From: Tetrastigma voinierianum
Lineage: Eukaryota > Streptophyta > Magnoliopsida > Vitales > Vitaceae
Assembly (NCBI GenBank): GCA_016808115.1
Contig: JAEQBH010000666.1
Coordinates: 124,001 to 188,000 of the forward strand
Length of the DNA: 64,000 nucleotides
Reading direction: 5' to 3'
Shown: positions 1-11,478 of the stretch, piece by piece
Layout: every line of letters starts with the position of its first letter
Numbering within the stretch: position 1 is the first letter of the stretch
Notes under the pieces: generated by a model
What the model was told of the DNA's origin: nothing
What the model saw: the letters and a program-made list of their open reading frames with translations, nothing else
Databases searched by the model: none
Made by a program: the position numbers and the translations under genes

Positions 1-373
1 AGCACACAGCCTTTTCTACGCCTCTTTATTAATTTTCACATTCTAAGATCCATTTAATCATCTCACAAAGCAATTCAAAAAAGTATTCTATCTAATTTTC
101 ACAAAATTTATAGGAGAAAAGTACTCCCCTTTTCGAGTTGCTCATTCCGTGAAGTGCCGAGTACCCTGAGTTTGTTCCTTCTCGCCCGAGCGCCATTTGA
201 TTCTTCATCCGCATATTGTAACAATTCCAAAAAGGATTAAATTTCTAATCTAATACTAACCTAGCAATTTCCAACAAATCATGACTAGAACTAAAAAAAA
301 ATTCAAAACGCCAGAATAAAAAAAAAAAAATTCAAGTCTATATAAAGAAAAACTAAAAAAAAAAAAATCATCA

Positions 374-387
374 TGGGTTGCCTCCCA
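374..387 (-). other. Conserved GGGAGGCAACCC hairpin motif downstream of integrase
   Basis: On the minus strand this reads TGGGAGGCAACCCA, with four-base complementary arms (TGGG/CCCA) around AGGCAA. It is followed by T-runs. I recall the same motif as a frequent companion of Athila/Tat-type elements downstream of integrase; that recall is from memory and was not searched. Its role is unknown. Confidence 0.5.
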
Positions 388-673
388 CTTAGTCGCCTGT
401 TTTGAGTCTTTACCGACTAGTCGCTTTAAGCCTTCTCAATTCCTCACCGACCACCGAGTTCTTCCCTTTCTTTCTCTCTCGCCAGATAGTGTTTCGGGCC
501 TTTGCCCATTAACTTCAATTCTTCCTCAAAGATCACCCCGAGGTTACTTACCCAAAGATAGTAATTTTGACACCACTCAGATATGGTCCACTCCATTTTG
601 ATTTCAGCCTGGAATAATCTAATTCTTAGTTAAACAAGGTAAGACCTCGATTCCCCGCTCCTCAACTCTTTCC

Positions 674-1490
674 CTAATCCTTGATCATGCCATTTCTTCG
701 CCTTTTCCTTGTATATTCTAGAAGCACCAAGCCATAGGCTTCGCTTTCTCGCTCTTCCAATTCATTCAGTCGAGAAGTCTCTTCCTCGCAATTTTGAAAT
801 CGGTTCAAATTGCCGACGGCCCACATGGCTTTATATTCCAAACAAGAGGGAGATGATATTGGTTTTCCAAAGACAAGTCCGTATGGGGACATTCCAATGG
901 GAGCTTTAAAAGCACCCCTGTATGCATATAATGCATCATCAAGCTTCAAAGACCAATCTTTCCTGCTGTAACTCACACTTTCCTGTAATTTCTTTATTTC
1001 TCGTTGAAATTTTAGCCGCCGATTGTTGAGGATGATGTTAAGCTCATAATGTGCTTTGATAATTACATTCAAGCCATGAGTTTCATAAACACATTATTTG
1101 CGTAATTTCTTTGTAAAATCCCACAATCAGATGGCATCATTCTTGTGGACAAGCCGCCGCTTCTACCCATTTTGATACATAATCCAAAGCTGGGGAGTAT
1201 GTATATTTCCAAATGAAACCGAAAAGGCCCCATAAAATCCATTCCCCATACATCAAACAATTGCACCACCAGGATACCTTGCAGGCATCTCATGCCTTTT
1301 GCTGATATTTCCCATTCTTTGCATTGATCACACAACTTACCCATTCAAAACAGTCCTTAAAAATCGTAGGCCAAAGTAAAATCCTGACTGGAGAATTTTC
1401 AGGGGCTGTTTTATCTCCTGCAAAGTGTCCTCCATAAGGTGATGCATGACATTCCTCAGAAATCTTGCTTTGCCTACTCGTACACATCTC
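674..1490 (-). pseudogene. Integrase remnant (Athila-type)
   Basis: Three overlapping minus-strand reading frames (1290-1487, 1069-1344, 674-1072) make up a broken integrase. The first has the zinc-binding part (CHASPYGGHFAGDKTA, then a degenerate second Cys pair). The second has the start of the catalytic core (LFDVWGMDFMGPF, whose Asp is the first acidic residue of the DDE triad). The third has the C-terminal part (WSLKLDDALYAYRGAFKAPI, then GMSPYGLVFGK). Integrase joins retroelement cDNA to host DNA. At least two frameshifts separate the pieces, and the region between the first Asp and the last Glu is scrambled, so it is not functional. Confidence 0.85.
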
Positions 1491-1689
1491 CTATAATCGA
1501 TCGCCTTAAACAAATATGGATCATCCCAGATGTAGTAATCGTTGCTCTACCCTAACTTTTTCTCTCAACTGTAGTCGACTCTTGCGGCATAATTTCCACA
1601 AGCTAAGAAATTCACAATATCAGCATACTGCAGGATTGAGTGGTCAAATCAAATAATCGCTTATCCGGAAAATTTTCGGCTTATTTCTC

Positions 1690-2110
1690 TTCCTTTTTCT
1701 TGTACAAGGTTCTTCTACTTGACAAGCATTAGCTATCACATTGTCACTACCCTTCTTGTCTTTAATTTCTAAATCAAATTCTGCAACAATAATACCCACT
1801 GAACACCTCGCTTTGCTTCCTTCTTTCGCATTAAATATTTAATTGCCGCATGATCGCTGTGTATAACAACATGGGACCCCAAAATATATGGCCTGAATTC
1901 TTTTCACATGCGAAACACTATTGCCAAGATCTCCTTTTCGCAGAGTAATTTTCTTGCGGCTTCATTAAAGGTTTCGCTAGCATAAGACGGCCTTAAATAC
2001 TTTTCATCTTTTCAGTCTCCAATACAAATTCTCCCATTGCAAAATACCACCGGCATCACACATGATTCTCAAATTCCTCTGCTCCAATCTGGTTTTGCCA
2101 TGATGGGAGC
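1690..2110 (-). pseudogene. RNase H remnant
   Basis: On the minus strand 1841-1870 encodes VVIHSDHAAI, a recognisable RNase H segment containing the conserved Asp. It lies between the RT and integrase remnants, as expected in Ty3/gypsy. Flanking sequence has many stops. The domain would degrade the RNA strand of the RNA:DNA hybrid during reverse transcription. The limits are approximate. Confidence 0.6.
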
Positions 2111-2149
2111 TTCCACTAGTCTGGATTTGATTTCTTCAATGCTTTTTGG

Positions 2150-2960
2150 CAAAGATTCATCAAAATAAACTTACTATCTTTCTCCAAGAATCTCGCATAA
2201 TGGTCCGCAATTTTGAGAAATCTCCGATAAATCTTCTATAAAATCCAAAGATGTCCTAAGAAACTTCATTCCCTTGATCAGAGGTGGGTGGCATTGTCCT
2301 TTATAATCGAAACCTTGCTTGGTCTACTTCAAGCTCACGTTAAAACCATGTGCCCTAAGACAACCTTTGCGGTTCATAAAATGGCATTTTTCCCAATTCG
2401 TAGCTAGATTTTTGTCTGCGACCTTTCAAGTACTGCCCTGTGCTATGCGTGACTGCTTCAAAACTGATCCATACATTGTAAAATCATCCATGAAGATCTC
2501 CATAACTTCTTCCTCGCTAGATCGTAAAATATAGACATCATGCATCTGAAGGTACCAGAGCATTACACGCCCAAATGGCATTCTTCTAAAAGCAAAAGTA
2601 CCAAATGGGCATGTAAAAGTGGTTTTCCCGATCTTCGTGTGCAATAGCTATTTGGTTATATCCAGAGTATCCATCAAGAAAACAAAATGAGGGTGTCCCC
2701 GCTAACTCCATTCAAAGAGATTTGATCGATGAAAGGTGGGGAAATGATCCCTTTCTTAGCTTCGCAGATTCAATTTTCTCAGAGTTGATACAAACCTTCC
2801 ATCTTGTCACGCTGTAGGGAATAAGTTCATTCTTTTCATTTCGACATGCTGAATCCACCTTTCTCGGGAACCATATGTACTGGCTTACCCAAGAACCGCT
2901 TGATATAGCATATATAAACTCCGTGATTTAACCATTTCGGTAACTTTTCTAACAACTTCT
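2150..2960 (-). pseudogene. Reverse transcriptase remnant
   Basis: The clearest frame (2426-2644) holds FTCPFGTFAFRRMPFG (residues 10-25) and EIFMDDF (residues 49-55), whose MDD is the metal-binding catalytic box. Upstream, around 2700-2900, the minus strand shows VHMVPEKGGF-like and RKLNL-like stretches of the palm and fingers. Sequence after MPFG is scrambled by a deletion or frameshift. The remnant is part of the same element as the neighbouring protease and integrase, and it is not functional. Confidence 0.85.
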
Positions 2961-3584
2961 TTCATGACTGGTTCAAATTTCTCCTTTGATGCTCCACATA
3001 AGTTTTTGCATTATCTTCCAAAGAATATTCTCAGGCATACAAATACAGGGACTCCATACCTCTGGGATCTTCAATCGACCAAGCAATCGCCTTTGTATTT
3101 TCTCAAAATTACTAGCAACTTTCGTTCACTCACTTTTCTAATGCAGCTGATATGATAATCGGTTTTCTCTCTTTTCCGGCCTAAAAACTCATATTTCAAA
3201 TGACTGGGCAACTCCTTCCTAATGTTAACCCTTCGCGACTAGTTTCCTACCCATGAGTTTGTCGTGGTCCGGCTGCTCACTTCATCTTGACTGTTTTCAT
3301 TTATACTCGAGACTGTTTCATTATTAAACAAATTTGAAGGCAGAACTTCACAATCAAAGCTCAAGGTACTGAAAATTCATCTCAATTTCATTAATAAAGT
3401 GTTGAATGATACAATCAGAATTCAGTTCATCATTGAGAAGGCTATCGTTTCTTACAGCCATACAACTGTCTGCCTCTACATTAGGATGTTCCAGACTCCT
3501 ATTAATATTAAAATGCACTGCTTCATCCCCAACTCTGAGTGTCAGTTCACCTTCTCAGACATTAATCAGTGGGCAGCCCTGTTG

Positions 3585-4214
3585 CTAAGAGCAGTCTTCT
3601 CCCAGCAACAGAGGAACTCGAGGATCTTCCTCCATCTGCATGATAACAAAATCTACTGGGAAAATGAATTTCCCAACCTTGACGAGTACATATTCCAGAA
3701 TGCCCTCTGGTTGTGCCATTGATCTATCATCCATTTGTAAAGTAATTGCTATTAGGGTTAGTTCCCCCAAACTAAGTCTCTGCACAACTGATAGAGGCAT
3801 CAAATTTATACTTGCTCCAGAGTCACATAAAGCTTTCTTGAACTCACATTTCCCTATAGAACAGGGAATAGTGAACCGCCGTGGTCTTTCATCTTTTGGC
3901 CGAGCCTGCTTTGATAATGGCACTACATGAAGCGTACTGCTAACTATACCCTCCTCGCCTATCTTTCTTCTGCTCAGCACCTCCTTCAGAAATTTTGCAT
4001 AAAGAGGCATTTGACTGATCACCTCTGCAAATGGGATATTTATTTCTATTTTCTTGATAAGATCCAAGAATTTAGAAAACTGTTCTTCTCTTTTTGACTT
4101 CTGAAGTCTCTGTGGGAATGGCACTGCAGGAGCATAAGCTGGTACTCCTTCTTTCTTTTTCTGGTCATTTCTTCCTTTCATCTGTTCAATCGTAGTCAGT
4201 TTTCTTTCTTTCAC
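3585..4214 (-). pseudogene. Gag end and aspartic protease remnant
   Basis: This is the longest open frame in the left element (209 codons). The N-terminal ~110 residues are charged linker (KREEQFSKFLDLIKKIEINIP). Protease begins near CEFKKALCDSGASINLMPLS, with the catalytic Asp-Ser-Gly at residues 131-133 (3816-3824). PRVPLLLGE near the end resembles the conserved hydrophobic-Leu-Gly segment of retroviral-type proteases. The enzyme would cleave the Gag-Pol polyprotein. The frame runs out at 3585, before RT. No frameshift falls inside this 630-bp stretch, so it is the least damaged part of the element. Confidence 0.85.
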
Positions 4215-4389
4215 TTTTTCTTTCGCTCTAGTCTCTTCGTTTCTATCTGGCTCTTCGTTGTCGCAAAATCCTTCCTAATTTCTCAATTGAATCACATGCG
4301 CTCTTTGTGGTTCTTCTAGGTGTCAATATAGGGAATGTTCCCTTTGTTCCGATGCAGACATATTCAGGGCCAATCGTCTCTACTTAGTC

Positions 4390-5640
4390 TCTAGATCTTC
4401 TGAAGCACTAGCATTCTTCCTCTCGAACACTGGTATCGACTCTGAAAGTTTCCAAGTCGAGCAGTTTCGCTCATGGAATTGTAATAAATTTCATATCCCC
4501 ATGAACCTGTAGTATTCCTCAAATGGTCGGGTCTCCTCCGACCTTGGTATTCATTTCGCCCCACCTCCTCAAGGTTGCCGTTTGGAACCTTGGTACGCCG
4601 ATATCCTTGTTGAGATGTTCCATTCAAGCCATGTAATGCCCCTCCACCATATGAGAAATTCTCATGGTTCTCAGCCATGGATTGTAGTGTACGGGTAGGT
4701 TAGGATTTGGCTTGAAATGATAACCTTTGCTCGCTCATGTAATTAACTCCTCAAAGACTATAAGAATCTTCTTCTCGTGGCACATCAAAGACTTCTTTCC
4801 TCATCAATTCTCATTCCACCGCCTCCTATTTCATGAGCAGTGTGTATCTTCCTCTCGTGTTTGTCCATCCTATGCATTATAGCATCCAACTTCAAGATCC
4901 ATGGCTATCATCTTCAAGCAGAGCTCTACTTAATTCCTTTTCCTCTCTAAGCATTCTCCTGAAAAACTCGTATGGAGCTTTCATATTGCATTTTGCCAGG
5001 TCCTCTATAAGATCTCTTGCCTCTTCAGCACTTTTTCGCTTGAATGCCCCACAACATGAAGCATCGATAATACACTTGGATGTATCATTCAGAGCGTGAT
5101 ACACTATATCCATTTTGGTCTTCAAGTCTATTCCATGCATTGGGCATCTCTTCAGCAATTTTTTGAATCTTTCCCAAGCGACATACAGGCTCTCATCTTC
5201 CCCTTGTTGGAATACAATTATCTCTCTTCTGCCTCTCTAGCGAGATGGGGGAAAAGAATCTGCTTATAAGCTTCTACCAACTCTTCCCAAGTATCAACAG
5301 AACCATATGGTAATGATTCATACCATGTGGCTGCTATGTCTCTCAAAGAAAATGGGAAGAGATGTAGTTTTATCACCTCTGGTCTCACACCGTTCAAATT
5401 TCATCAGATAGCCATCCCGAGAAATCTTCCTACCGTCATTTGGGTCTTCGGTGGGATGACCAAAGAAACTGATGTTGCTGAACCATTGTAATTAAGGTTG
5501 GCTTTAGTTCAAAATTGTTTGTAATCCACCGTAGGCTATCCGATTGCGTATCACTCTTGAATAATGTGCCTGCAAATCCTCCATCAGGCTAGTAACGGGG
5601 GTCTTCCGTCGCCGTCCTCTGCTCCTCTCGCTTAGTCATG
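4390..5640 (-). pseudogene. Gag remnant (Athila-type)
   Basis: The minus-strand frame 4892-5158 reads LKRCPMHGIDLKTKMDIVYH and then DASCCGAFKRKSAEEARDLI, a pattern typical of the Athila gag capsid region. Further gag-like sequence extends to ~5640 in other frames. The frame 4391-4678 lies where the gag C-terminal linker should be, but I do not recognise a motif in it. Gag would form the virus-like particle. Several stops and frameshifts interrupt it. Confidence 0.7.
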
Positions 5641-6066
5641 TCTCTCTTCGCCATAGCTGCCGCTTCTTTTGTCCTTCTTAAGCCCCCGAGCCGCTTCTCC
5701 AATTCAGCGGTTCAGCTGAATCAAGCCGACCTCGTTTCCTATGCATTAAAGGTTTTCCCGAAATAAAAGTATACCATATTATCAGATTAGTCAGCCTAAC
5801 AAATATTTTCAACATGGCTTGTTAAAAATTAGTGACTAATGTAGTCAATGTGCTTGAAAAGCTATTTTTGTTCTTTTCTTCAAATGTCCAAATTAGTATT
5901 TCCTTCTTTCTGGGTCGAATATTTGGATCTAATTAATTTTTCTGATCCCTACTTCGCCCGCCTAAAACGAGTGATATCGTTTTCTCCCTCCCACTATGTA
6001 AGTGTGAGTGATGGATCAAAACATCAATACAAATTTATAACATTATTACCATAGGACTATTATCTA

Positions 6067-6085
6067 ATCCCCAGCAATAATGCCA
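6067..6085 (-). promoter_or_regulatory. Decayed tRNA-Asp-type primer-binding site
   Basis: The plus strand matches the 3' end of plant tRNA-Asp at 14 of 19 positions. All five differences are C-to-T or G-to-A. The downstream bases (aaacttg) also fit the usual context of this primer site. The site sits upstream of gag on the minus strand, which sets the element's orientation and the inner edge of its 5' LTR. Comparison with tRNA-Asp is from memory. Confidence 0.65.
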
Positions 6086-6092
6086 TGAAACT

Positions 6093-8640
6093 TGTTTGTT
6101 ATATTTCTTTACAATTATACTGATTAAAAGTGGTTTCCTTAAGAATAGATAACTTTCTTTCTGGTTTTGATCCATGATTCTGCAAGTGTACATATCGAAC
6201 AAGCACAAGTGGATTTAAGTCCGTATATCGATCCCACGCAGATCTCAAGAATTCCCAATCAACTACCTCGACTACTCAAGCTCTATACTATTCGACTATG
6301 ATTTGCAATTGATATCCCTAGCAACCTTTAAAATAATGAAAGAACAAAGATATGTAAACTAAGAACAAATGAATAATGTCGAAAAATAAAAGAAATAAAA
6401 AATTAAAGAACTCGGATCGATCAGCTAGCTTTAAAGGAGCATTGAAAATACAAGTATTGTGAAACATCAATTCCGCACAACTCAGAATTTCGCTTCATGA
6501 ACCTCGATGAATCCGCCCATGGAAGATGGTAACGCATGTGATCTCTCCCTTAACGACATTTCATCATCTAATCTTCTCTCGCTTTTCAAGACAGAGGATT
6601 AGATAACTACTTTTAACTGAAAGTCGCTTCGTTTCGGGTATTTTTCTTTCAATACTTCATACCCAAAACATGGACTGTAAACCTTAGCTCCTAAGACATA
6701 AAGCAAGCATGGTTTTACACTATACCGGTTTTTCATCTCAAAATTGGAACAGCTTCATCTTTCCTTTATTGCATCCTTCGCTAACACGGATTGAACTTAC
6801 TGCTCGACCGAGGCGAACTTCTCTCGCCATTTTAACTGATAAGTCATTCAACCCATTCTCGCTTCGCAGAGAAGAAGATTTATCGATTAAAATTCACAGC
6901 TTCATTAGATCCTCCACACAGTTCGCATACCCTCGAGAAATTGCTCAATACTCAGGATTGCCTTCTCAGGTCAACAATTCGAGGGCCTCCCGAAATCGAG
7001 CATGAAACAATCCTATTAAGGTGTATAGACACTAATATTTGGATCGACATAAAATAAACAAACCAAAGAAGCAAATTCCAAACTCAAGTTCAAGAAGCCT
7101 GAGCAATTCATGCAGAAAGATTGGTTCTAACAACAGAGTAACCAACGTGAAGCCGGGTTTCTAAATTACTTCATTACACTCACTGTGAGCTCCTGGATCA
7201 AAAGAACTATCAGAACTGAAATCGGACGTCGAATTCCAAAATTTGTTCGACTTTAAACGAACCAGCAATTTGAAGAAAATAACATTCGTATTCCAGCCAA
7301 CTTCAACAATCAAACATCCAGATCCGTAAATTCAAATGAAATAAAAATCTACTCTAATCTAATCTAAAAATAACGACAAACAAAGAAAAGAAACAGAAAA
7401 TTAAAATACACGAGCCTTAGGCTACCTGCACTTCTCGCTCGAGTCGCCAAGAGTCAGCTCCTTGTGTAGCAAATTCGCTTATTTTTATAGGATCTCCGAG
7501 TCAGCCCTAACTTCGATGCACTTCCTTGTGGGTTTCCAAAATAACTGCCCATTTGTTTGTTCATCATCGCCGCGACTCCATTTGTGTGTCGCGACTCACT
7601 TGATGTCGCGATCTTCTTTCATGTCGCGACTTCCCACCGCTTTCGCTATGAGTCGCTTTTGATGTCGCGAACTTCAATCGTGACTTCGCGACTTCGCTTT
7701 TCTCGCTCGCCTCGTATATGCTTTATCCGGGTCGCGACTTGCCTTTAACACCCTCTTTGATCTGATGTCGCATCGCTAAATGACGCCGCACCTTTCTTTC
7801 CTTGTAACCGATGTCGCGACTAATCAATGACGCCGCGATTTTTACTCTTCAGACAGGAGCTCTTTTGAGGTCGTGACTTCAATCATACATCGCGACTTCA
7901 ATGTTATGCTTATGAGCTCTTTTGATGTCACGAAAGCTTTTATTTTGTCGTCACTTGTCTTCAGCATCTCTTGATCCGATGTCTGTTAAATGATGTCGCG
8001 AATTCACTCGAAGGACGCCGCGACATCTTCTCTCGATCTGTTGACGCCGCTTATCTCTTCAACCGCTGCGACTTATGTTCTCGCCTTTGAAAATCTTTGT
8101 CGCAACTTCTATTCAAAGGTTTAACTTCCATGCGTTCATCGCTAAGCAATTCTGTCGCGAATTTCAAAGTGGTGTCGCGACATCATAATCGCTTCTTCAT
8201 TAATTGTCAGTCTGATTTGGAGTTTCGCTGCGACCTCGTGTTATTCTTCACATCGCTAAGGCCATTATCAAGTCCTTTCTTTCAAAAAATTAGTTGTGAC
8301 TTCTTTACTTGAGAAGGTTGTTCTTGTGGCTTTGTAGATGCTCCTTTGTCGCGACCTCATGGTGGTATCACTACATCATTTATCCGTTGGTGTCGCGACA
8401 TCGCAACAGATGTCGCGACATGAACTTTCCATTTGATCAGTTTTAATCTCACCAGTTTTACTAACCCAACTTCCTTCTTCGTGTCACGACTTCGCTTGTT
8501 CACTCTTCCGCCTTCTTCAGAGCCAATTCTGAAGATGTCGTGACTTGGAATTGTCGGAAACTACACTTCCCGTCGCGACTTAAATTCCGGGGCCACTTCA
8601 CTCCCACGCAGTCGATTTCTATGATTTTTGCTAAAAAATT
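6093..8640 (-). mobile_element. Putative 5' LTR of the Athila-type element
   Basis: This follows the primer-binding site on the far side from gag, so it should be the 5' LTR. The stretch 6177-6250 (gcaagtgtacatatcgaac, then tatcgatcccac) recurs in degraded form at 62318-62385 beside the second primer-site-like cluster, so the two ends are homologous. The segment 6340-7440 is AT-rich without domains, and 7556-8590 is a CpG motif array listed separately. The outer (right) LTR edge is not resolved, so the end coordinate is a guess. Confidence 0.5.
7556..8590. repeat. TCGCGAC motif array
   Basis: About twenty copies of TGTCGCGAC and one-base variants (TCGTGAC, CGCCGCGA, TCGCAAC) lie at irregular intervals. 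They are separated by pyrimidine-rich sequence such as TTC and CTTT. The core TCGCGA is a perfect palindrome. The array is much richer in CpG than its surroundings. It does not form a fixed-period tandem repeat. Confidence 0.8.
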
Positions 8641-9399
8641 TGATTTTCAACGTATTTTCCTCGCAAATTGAATTTTAGTCAATTATCGCTTTCAGTATTA
8701 ATTCATCATTATTCTCATTACAAACTCATAAAATGGATTAAAAATCCAATGAGTTTTGAAACTCATCGATATGAAACATGAAAACGGTAACTAAAAAGAA
8801 TATTAATATGAGCATAATATGTCACAAATACATAATGCTAAGAATGCCCCATTATAAGATAGTAAGTTACCTAACCATTTAATTGTAAAATTGCTCAAGA
8901 CTGTTATTGAATGATATGGCACTCAAGCATGCTGGCAGCACGTATAAGACTTCTGTGACTCTCTGACATTAATGACGATTCTCGACCGCAGAGCCAGACA
9001 TTAGTACTTCTAAGATTTTTCGATTAGTGCGACAGCACTCTCGACCGTGTCGCACATTAGTACTCGGTACTTCAATTAAAGCGCCACAACACTGTCGCGC
9101 TTCCTAAGACTTCGCTTGTGCTACTAAGACCTCATCACTCAGATCAGACTCATACTTATTGTGCTATGTCCTACCCAACTGTGATACTAGTCTAGGCAAT
9201 CCAACGCTTATATGATGCTGACTCGAACAAAGAATAAGAGTAAAGAAATGAATATGGTAAAGATCTCAATGTACCCTACGGCACCTTCAGATCTGTTCCC
9301 AATGTACCTACGTACCTTGTGACCGCTTTCAGAGTACCTACTGGCACTTTGTACAAGTAAATCTCAGAAATTCCATGTACTTCCGTGACGGCACATTAG

Positions 9400-9860
9400 T
9401 ATAAGTAAGTTCTATAATATAAGAATAAGTCTCAGAATATAGGTACAAGATCTCGTAACACAAGTATAAGTCTTAAGACAAGTATAAGTCTGTAATACAC
9501 GATAAGATCAAAATACAAGTATAAGATCCGATATACAAGTATAAGATCCGAAATATAAGTATATATCCAAATACAAGTATAAGTTCAGAAGATAAGTATA
9601 AGTTCAGACACACGTATAAGATCTGTAAATATAAGTATAAGATTCAAATACAAGTATGTGCTCCGAAATATACATAAGTTCCAAGACAAATATAAGTTCA
9701 GAATATTAATTTATAAGATCTGAAATACAAGTATAAGATCCGAAATACAAGAATAAGTTCTGTAACACAAGTATAAGATCCGTAAAACAAGGATATGCCC
9801 TATAGTACAAGTGTAAGATACGAAGTACAAGTATAAGTTCTGTAGTACCTACGAGTACCT
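9400..9860. repeat. Degenerate ~20-bp minisatellite (ACAAGTATAAGATCCGAAAT)
   Basis: More than fifteen degenerate copies of a unit containing AAGTATAAG and ATCCGAAAT or GTTCAGAAT occur here. Period is close to 20 bp but varies. Similar units continue more sparsely to ~10200. The array lies inside an LTR remnant. Confidence 0.75.
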
Positions 9861-10205
9861 ATGTATCCGATTAAATATGTAGTACCTACGGTACCTCTCG
9901 TATAAGTAGGTTCAGAGTACCTATGGGTACCTCAAAACAAGTATAATCGTAGAGTATATGGCTTCCATGGTATAAGTATGCTTCGTGAAAATTTGGCGTA
10001 CCTCAGAGGTTTAAGTTCTGTCAACTCCTACTGGATATCCGAGATAGATATAAGTACCCGCACGTGCATAAGTATTCCCGTATACATAAGCTCAGAACTC
10101 CTACTCGAGATCCAACCAAGATATGATGTATAGAAGTATGAGTACGTGATAAGTACCTCCATCTAAGTATATGTATAAGTTCAGTACCGTATATAAGGAA
10201 TCTGA

Positions 10206-10317
10206 ATAAGTATAAGTATGTGTCCTACGAGAAATAAGTATATGTATGTGTCCTACGGGAGATAAGTATAAATATGTGTCCTACGTGAGATAAGTATAAT
10301 TATGTGTCCTACGAGAG
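10206..10317. repeat. 28-bp tandem repeat, four copies
   Basis: Four consecutive 28-bp units start at 10206, 10234, 10262 and 10290. Each has the form ATAAGTATA, then a few variable bases, then TATGTGTCCTACG and a purine-rich end. Unit length is constant and only a few positions vary, which suggests recent expansion compared with the surrounding sequence. Confidence 0.9.
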
Positions 10318-10821
10318 ATCTGAACAAGCATAAGTTGGTTACAAGGATAAGTATGTTTGTAAATTTGTGTTATGAATTTATGAAGATTCTGATATCTTTT
10401 ATTGTTATATATTCAGGATTCAAGATAAATGCGTACCAGTATAAGTTATAAAATATGTTTCTCACTAAGCGTAAAGCTTAGTAATCGGCTTTTATCCGTA
10501 TGTACAGGAGGACATCCGCGATCTTCCGCATACCGAGCTACACACACCAAGCAGGGGATTCATCATAGCATGTCCTGCAGCCCGATTTGTAAATGTAAAA
10601 GTACAGTTTTGTATATGTAAATGGGACTCAGTATATGTGTATAGATTCTTTTGGACATCACTCTGGTGGTAGTTCTTTTGATATGTATATGATTTTTGAT
10701 TCTGTTATAAAAAAATAAAAATAAAAATAAAAAAAACAGGTAAAGAGTCCCAGTATATAGTCTCGCGCCCTGAACCCAGTTCGGATCCGCCAATCGGGTC
10801 GGACTGGGAATCGGGGCGTGA

Positions 10822-11231
10822 CAAAAACTATTCCTTCCTTTTGTCTTTATTCATTTAAACATTTCCATTAATTCCATCCATGTCCCTTTTAAGTGACTTT
10901 TGACACATGGCTTAATCTAAGCCATTCATCTCCACCCTCTCTCTAATCATGAAACATGTGTCACATGGGTACATGTAGTATCTGACTTTTGTCACATCAC
11001 ATGTCTCTCACAAGTCGTTTTACGGCACCCGACACCCTGTGCCTCGAAAAACGTGAAAATTCCGACTGTCTCGGAATTCGACCAAATTCGACGTGGTGGC
11101 TAGATTTCATGAGACGATTCCAACGGTGAAATCCATTTTTTCATCCGAGATCTAGAAAAATTTTGGGTATTGACCGAAATTACCGTTTTACCCATTTTTC
11201 AGAAAATTCGAATTTTCTCGAGTTTTACACA
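10822..11231 (-). mobile_element. Chromovirus LTR fragment (5' part of LTR, minus)
   Basis: The right edge ends in TTTTACA (11231), the reverse complement of a TGTAAAA LTR start. The segment 11060-11160 (ccgactgtctcggaattcg, then ctagatttcatgagacgat) recurs in the LTRs ending at 16037, 31885, 57891 and 60184, so it is the start of the same LTR family. No polypurine tract follows on the right. The left part is cut where the previous LTR ends. Confidence 0.7.
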
Positions 11232-11473
11232 CCTCATGCAATATCTCAATTAGAAATTGAAGTGAATCCGTTTATTCTATAAAAACTAATTTAATTTAAA
11301 TATTTACCCATTTTTCTTTGGCCTCCCGTAAATCCTTCTTGTTCTTATTGATTCCATTCACTCAGTTTTTATACATGACATGCTGCTCGAAATTTCGATC
11401 TCTCATCAGGGGTCATGCCAGCCGAATACATATATACATCCTCCTCCTCATCATCATCAATGAGTTGTCTATA
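11232..11473. other. Unassigned sequence left of solo LTR
   Basis: AT-rich sequence with no domain, no clear repeat and no LTR edge. Together with 13168-13508 it forms the former target site of the solo LTR at 11479. I cannot say whether it is host unique DNA or older element debris. Confidence 0.4.
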
Positions 11474-11478
11474 GTGTC

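Larger units (their letters stand above)
1..6085 (-). mobile_element. Athila-type Ty3/gypsy element, internal region, decayed
   Basis: Read on the minus strand, the order is primer-binding site (6067-6085), gag (~5640-4390), protease (~4214-3585), reverse transcriptase (~2960-2150), RNase H (~2110-1690) and integrase (~1490-674). This is the gag-PR-RT-RH-IN order of Ty3/gypsy. Motif wording in gag, protease and integrase resembles the Athila lineage of plants. Every domain is cut by stops and frameshifts, so nothing here can be translated whole. The 3' LTR is not seen and probably lies left of base 1. Bases 1-670 are AT-rich and contain a conserved hairpin motif (374-387) but no coding sequence I can assign. 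Confidence 0.85.
8641..10821 (+). mobile_element. Plus-strand LTR remnant with AAGTATAAG repeats
   Basis: The right edge reads GGGGCGTGACA at 10821, a typical chromovirus LTR 3' end. It is preceded by a TTCGGATCCGCCAA-type segment that also ends the LTR at 43944-46277, so the two belong to related families. The 5' edge is not found. The body contains dense short repeats (9400-9860 and 10206-10317) and GTACCTACGG-type segments. There is no coding capacity. Confidence 0.5.

Noticed and set aside
3399..3930. Plus-strand open frames of 96-107 codons
   Set aside because: They lie antisense to the protease frame 3585-4214 and to RT-linked sequence, and carry no motif.
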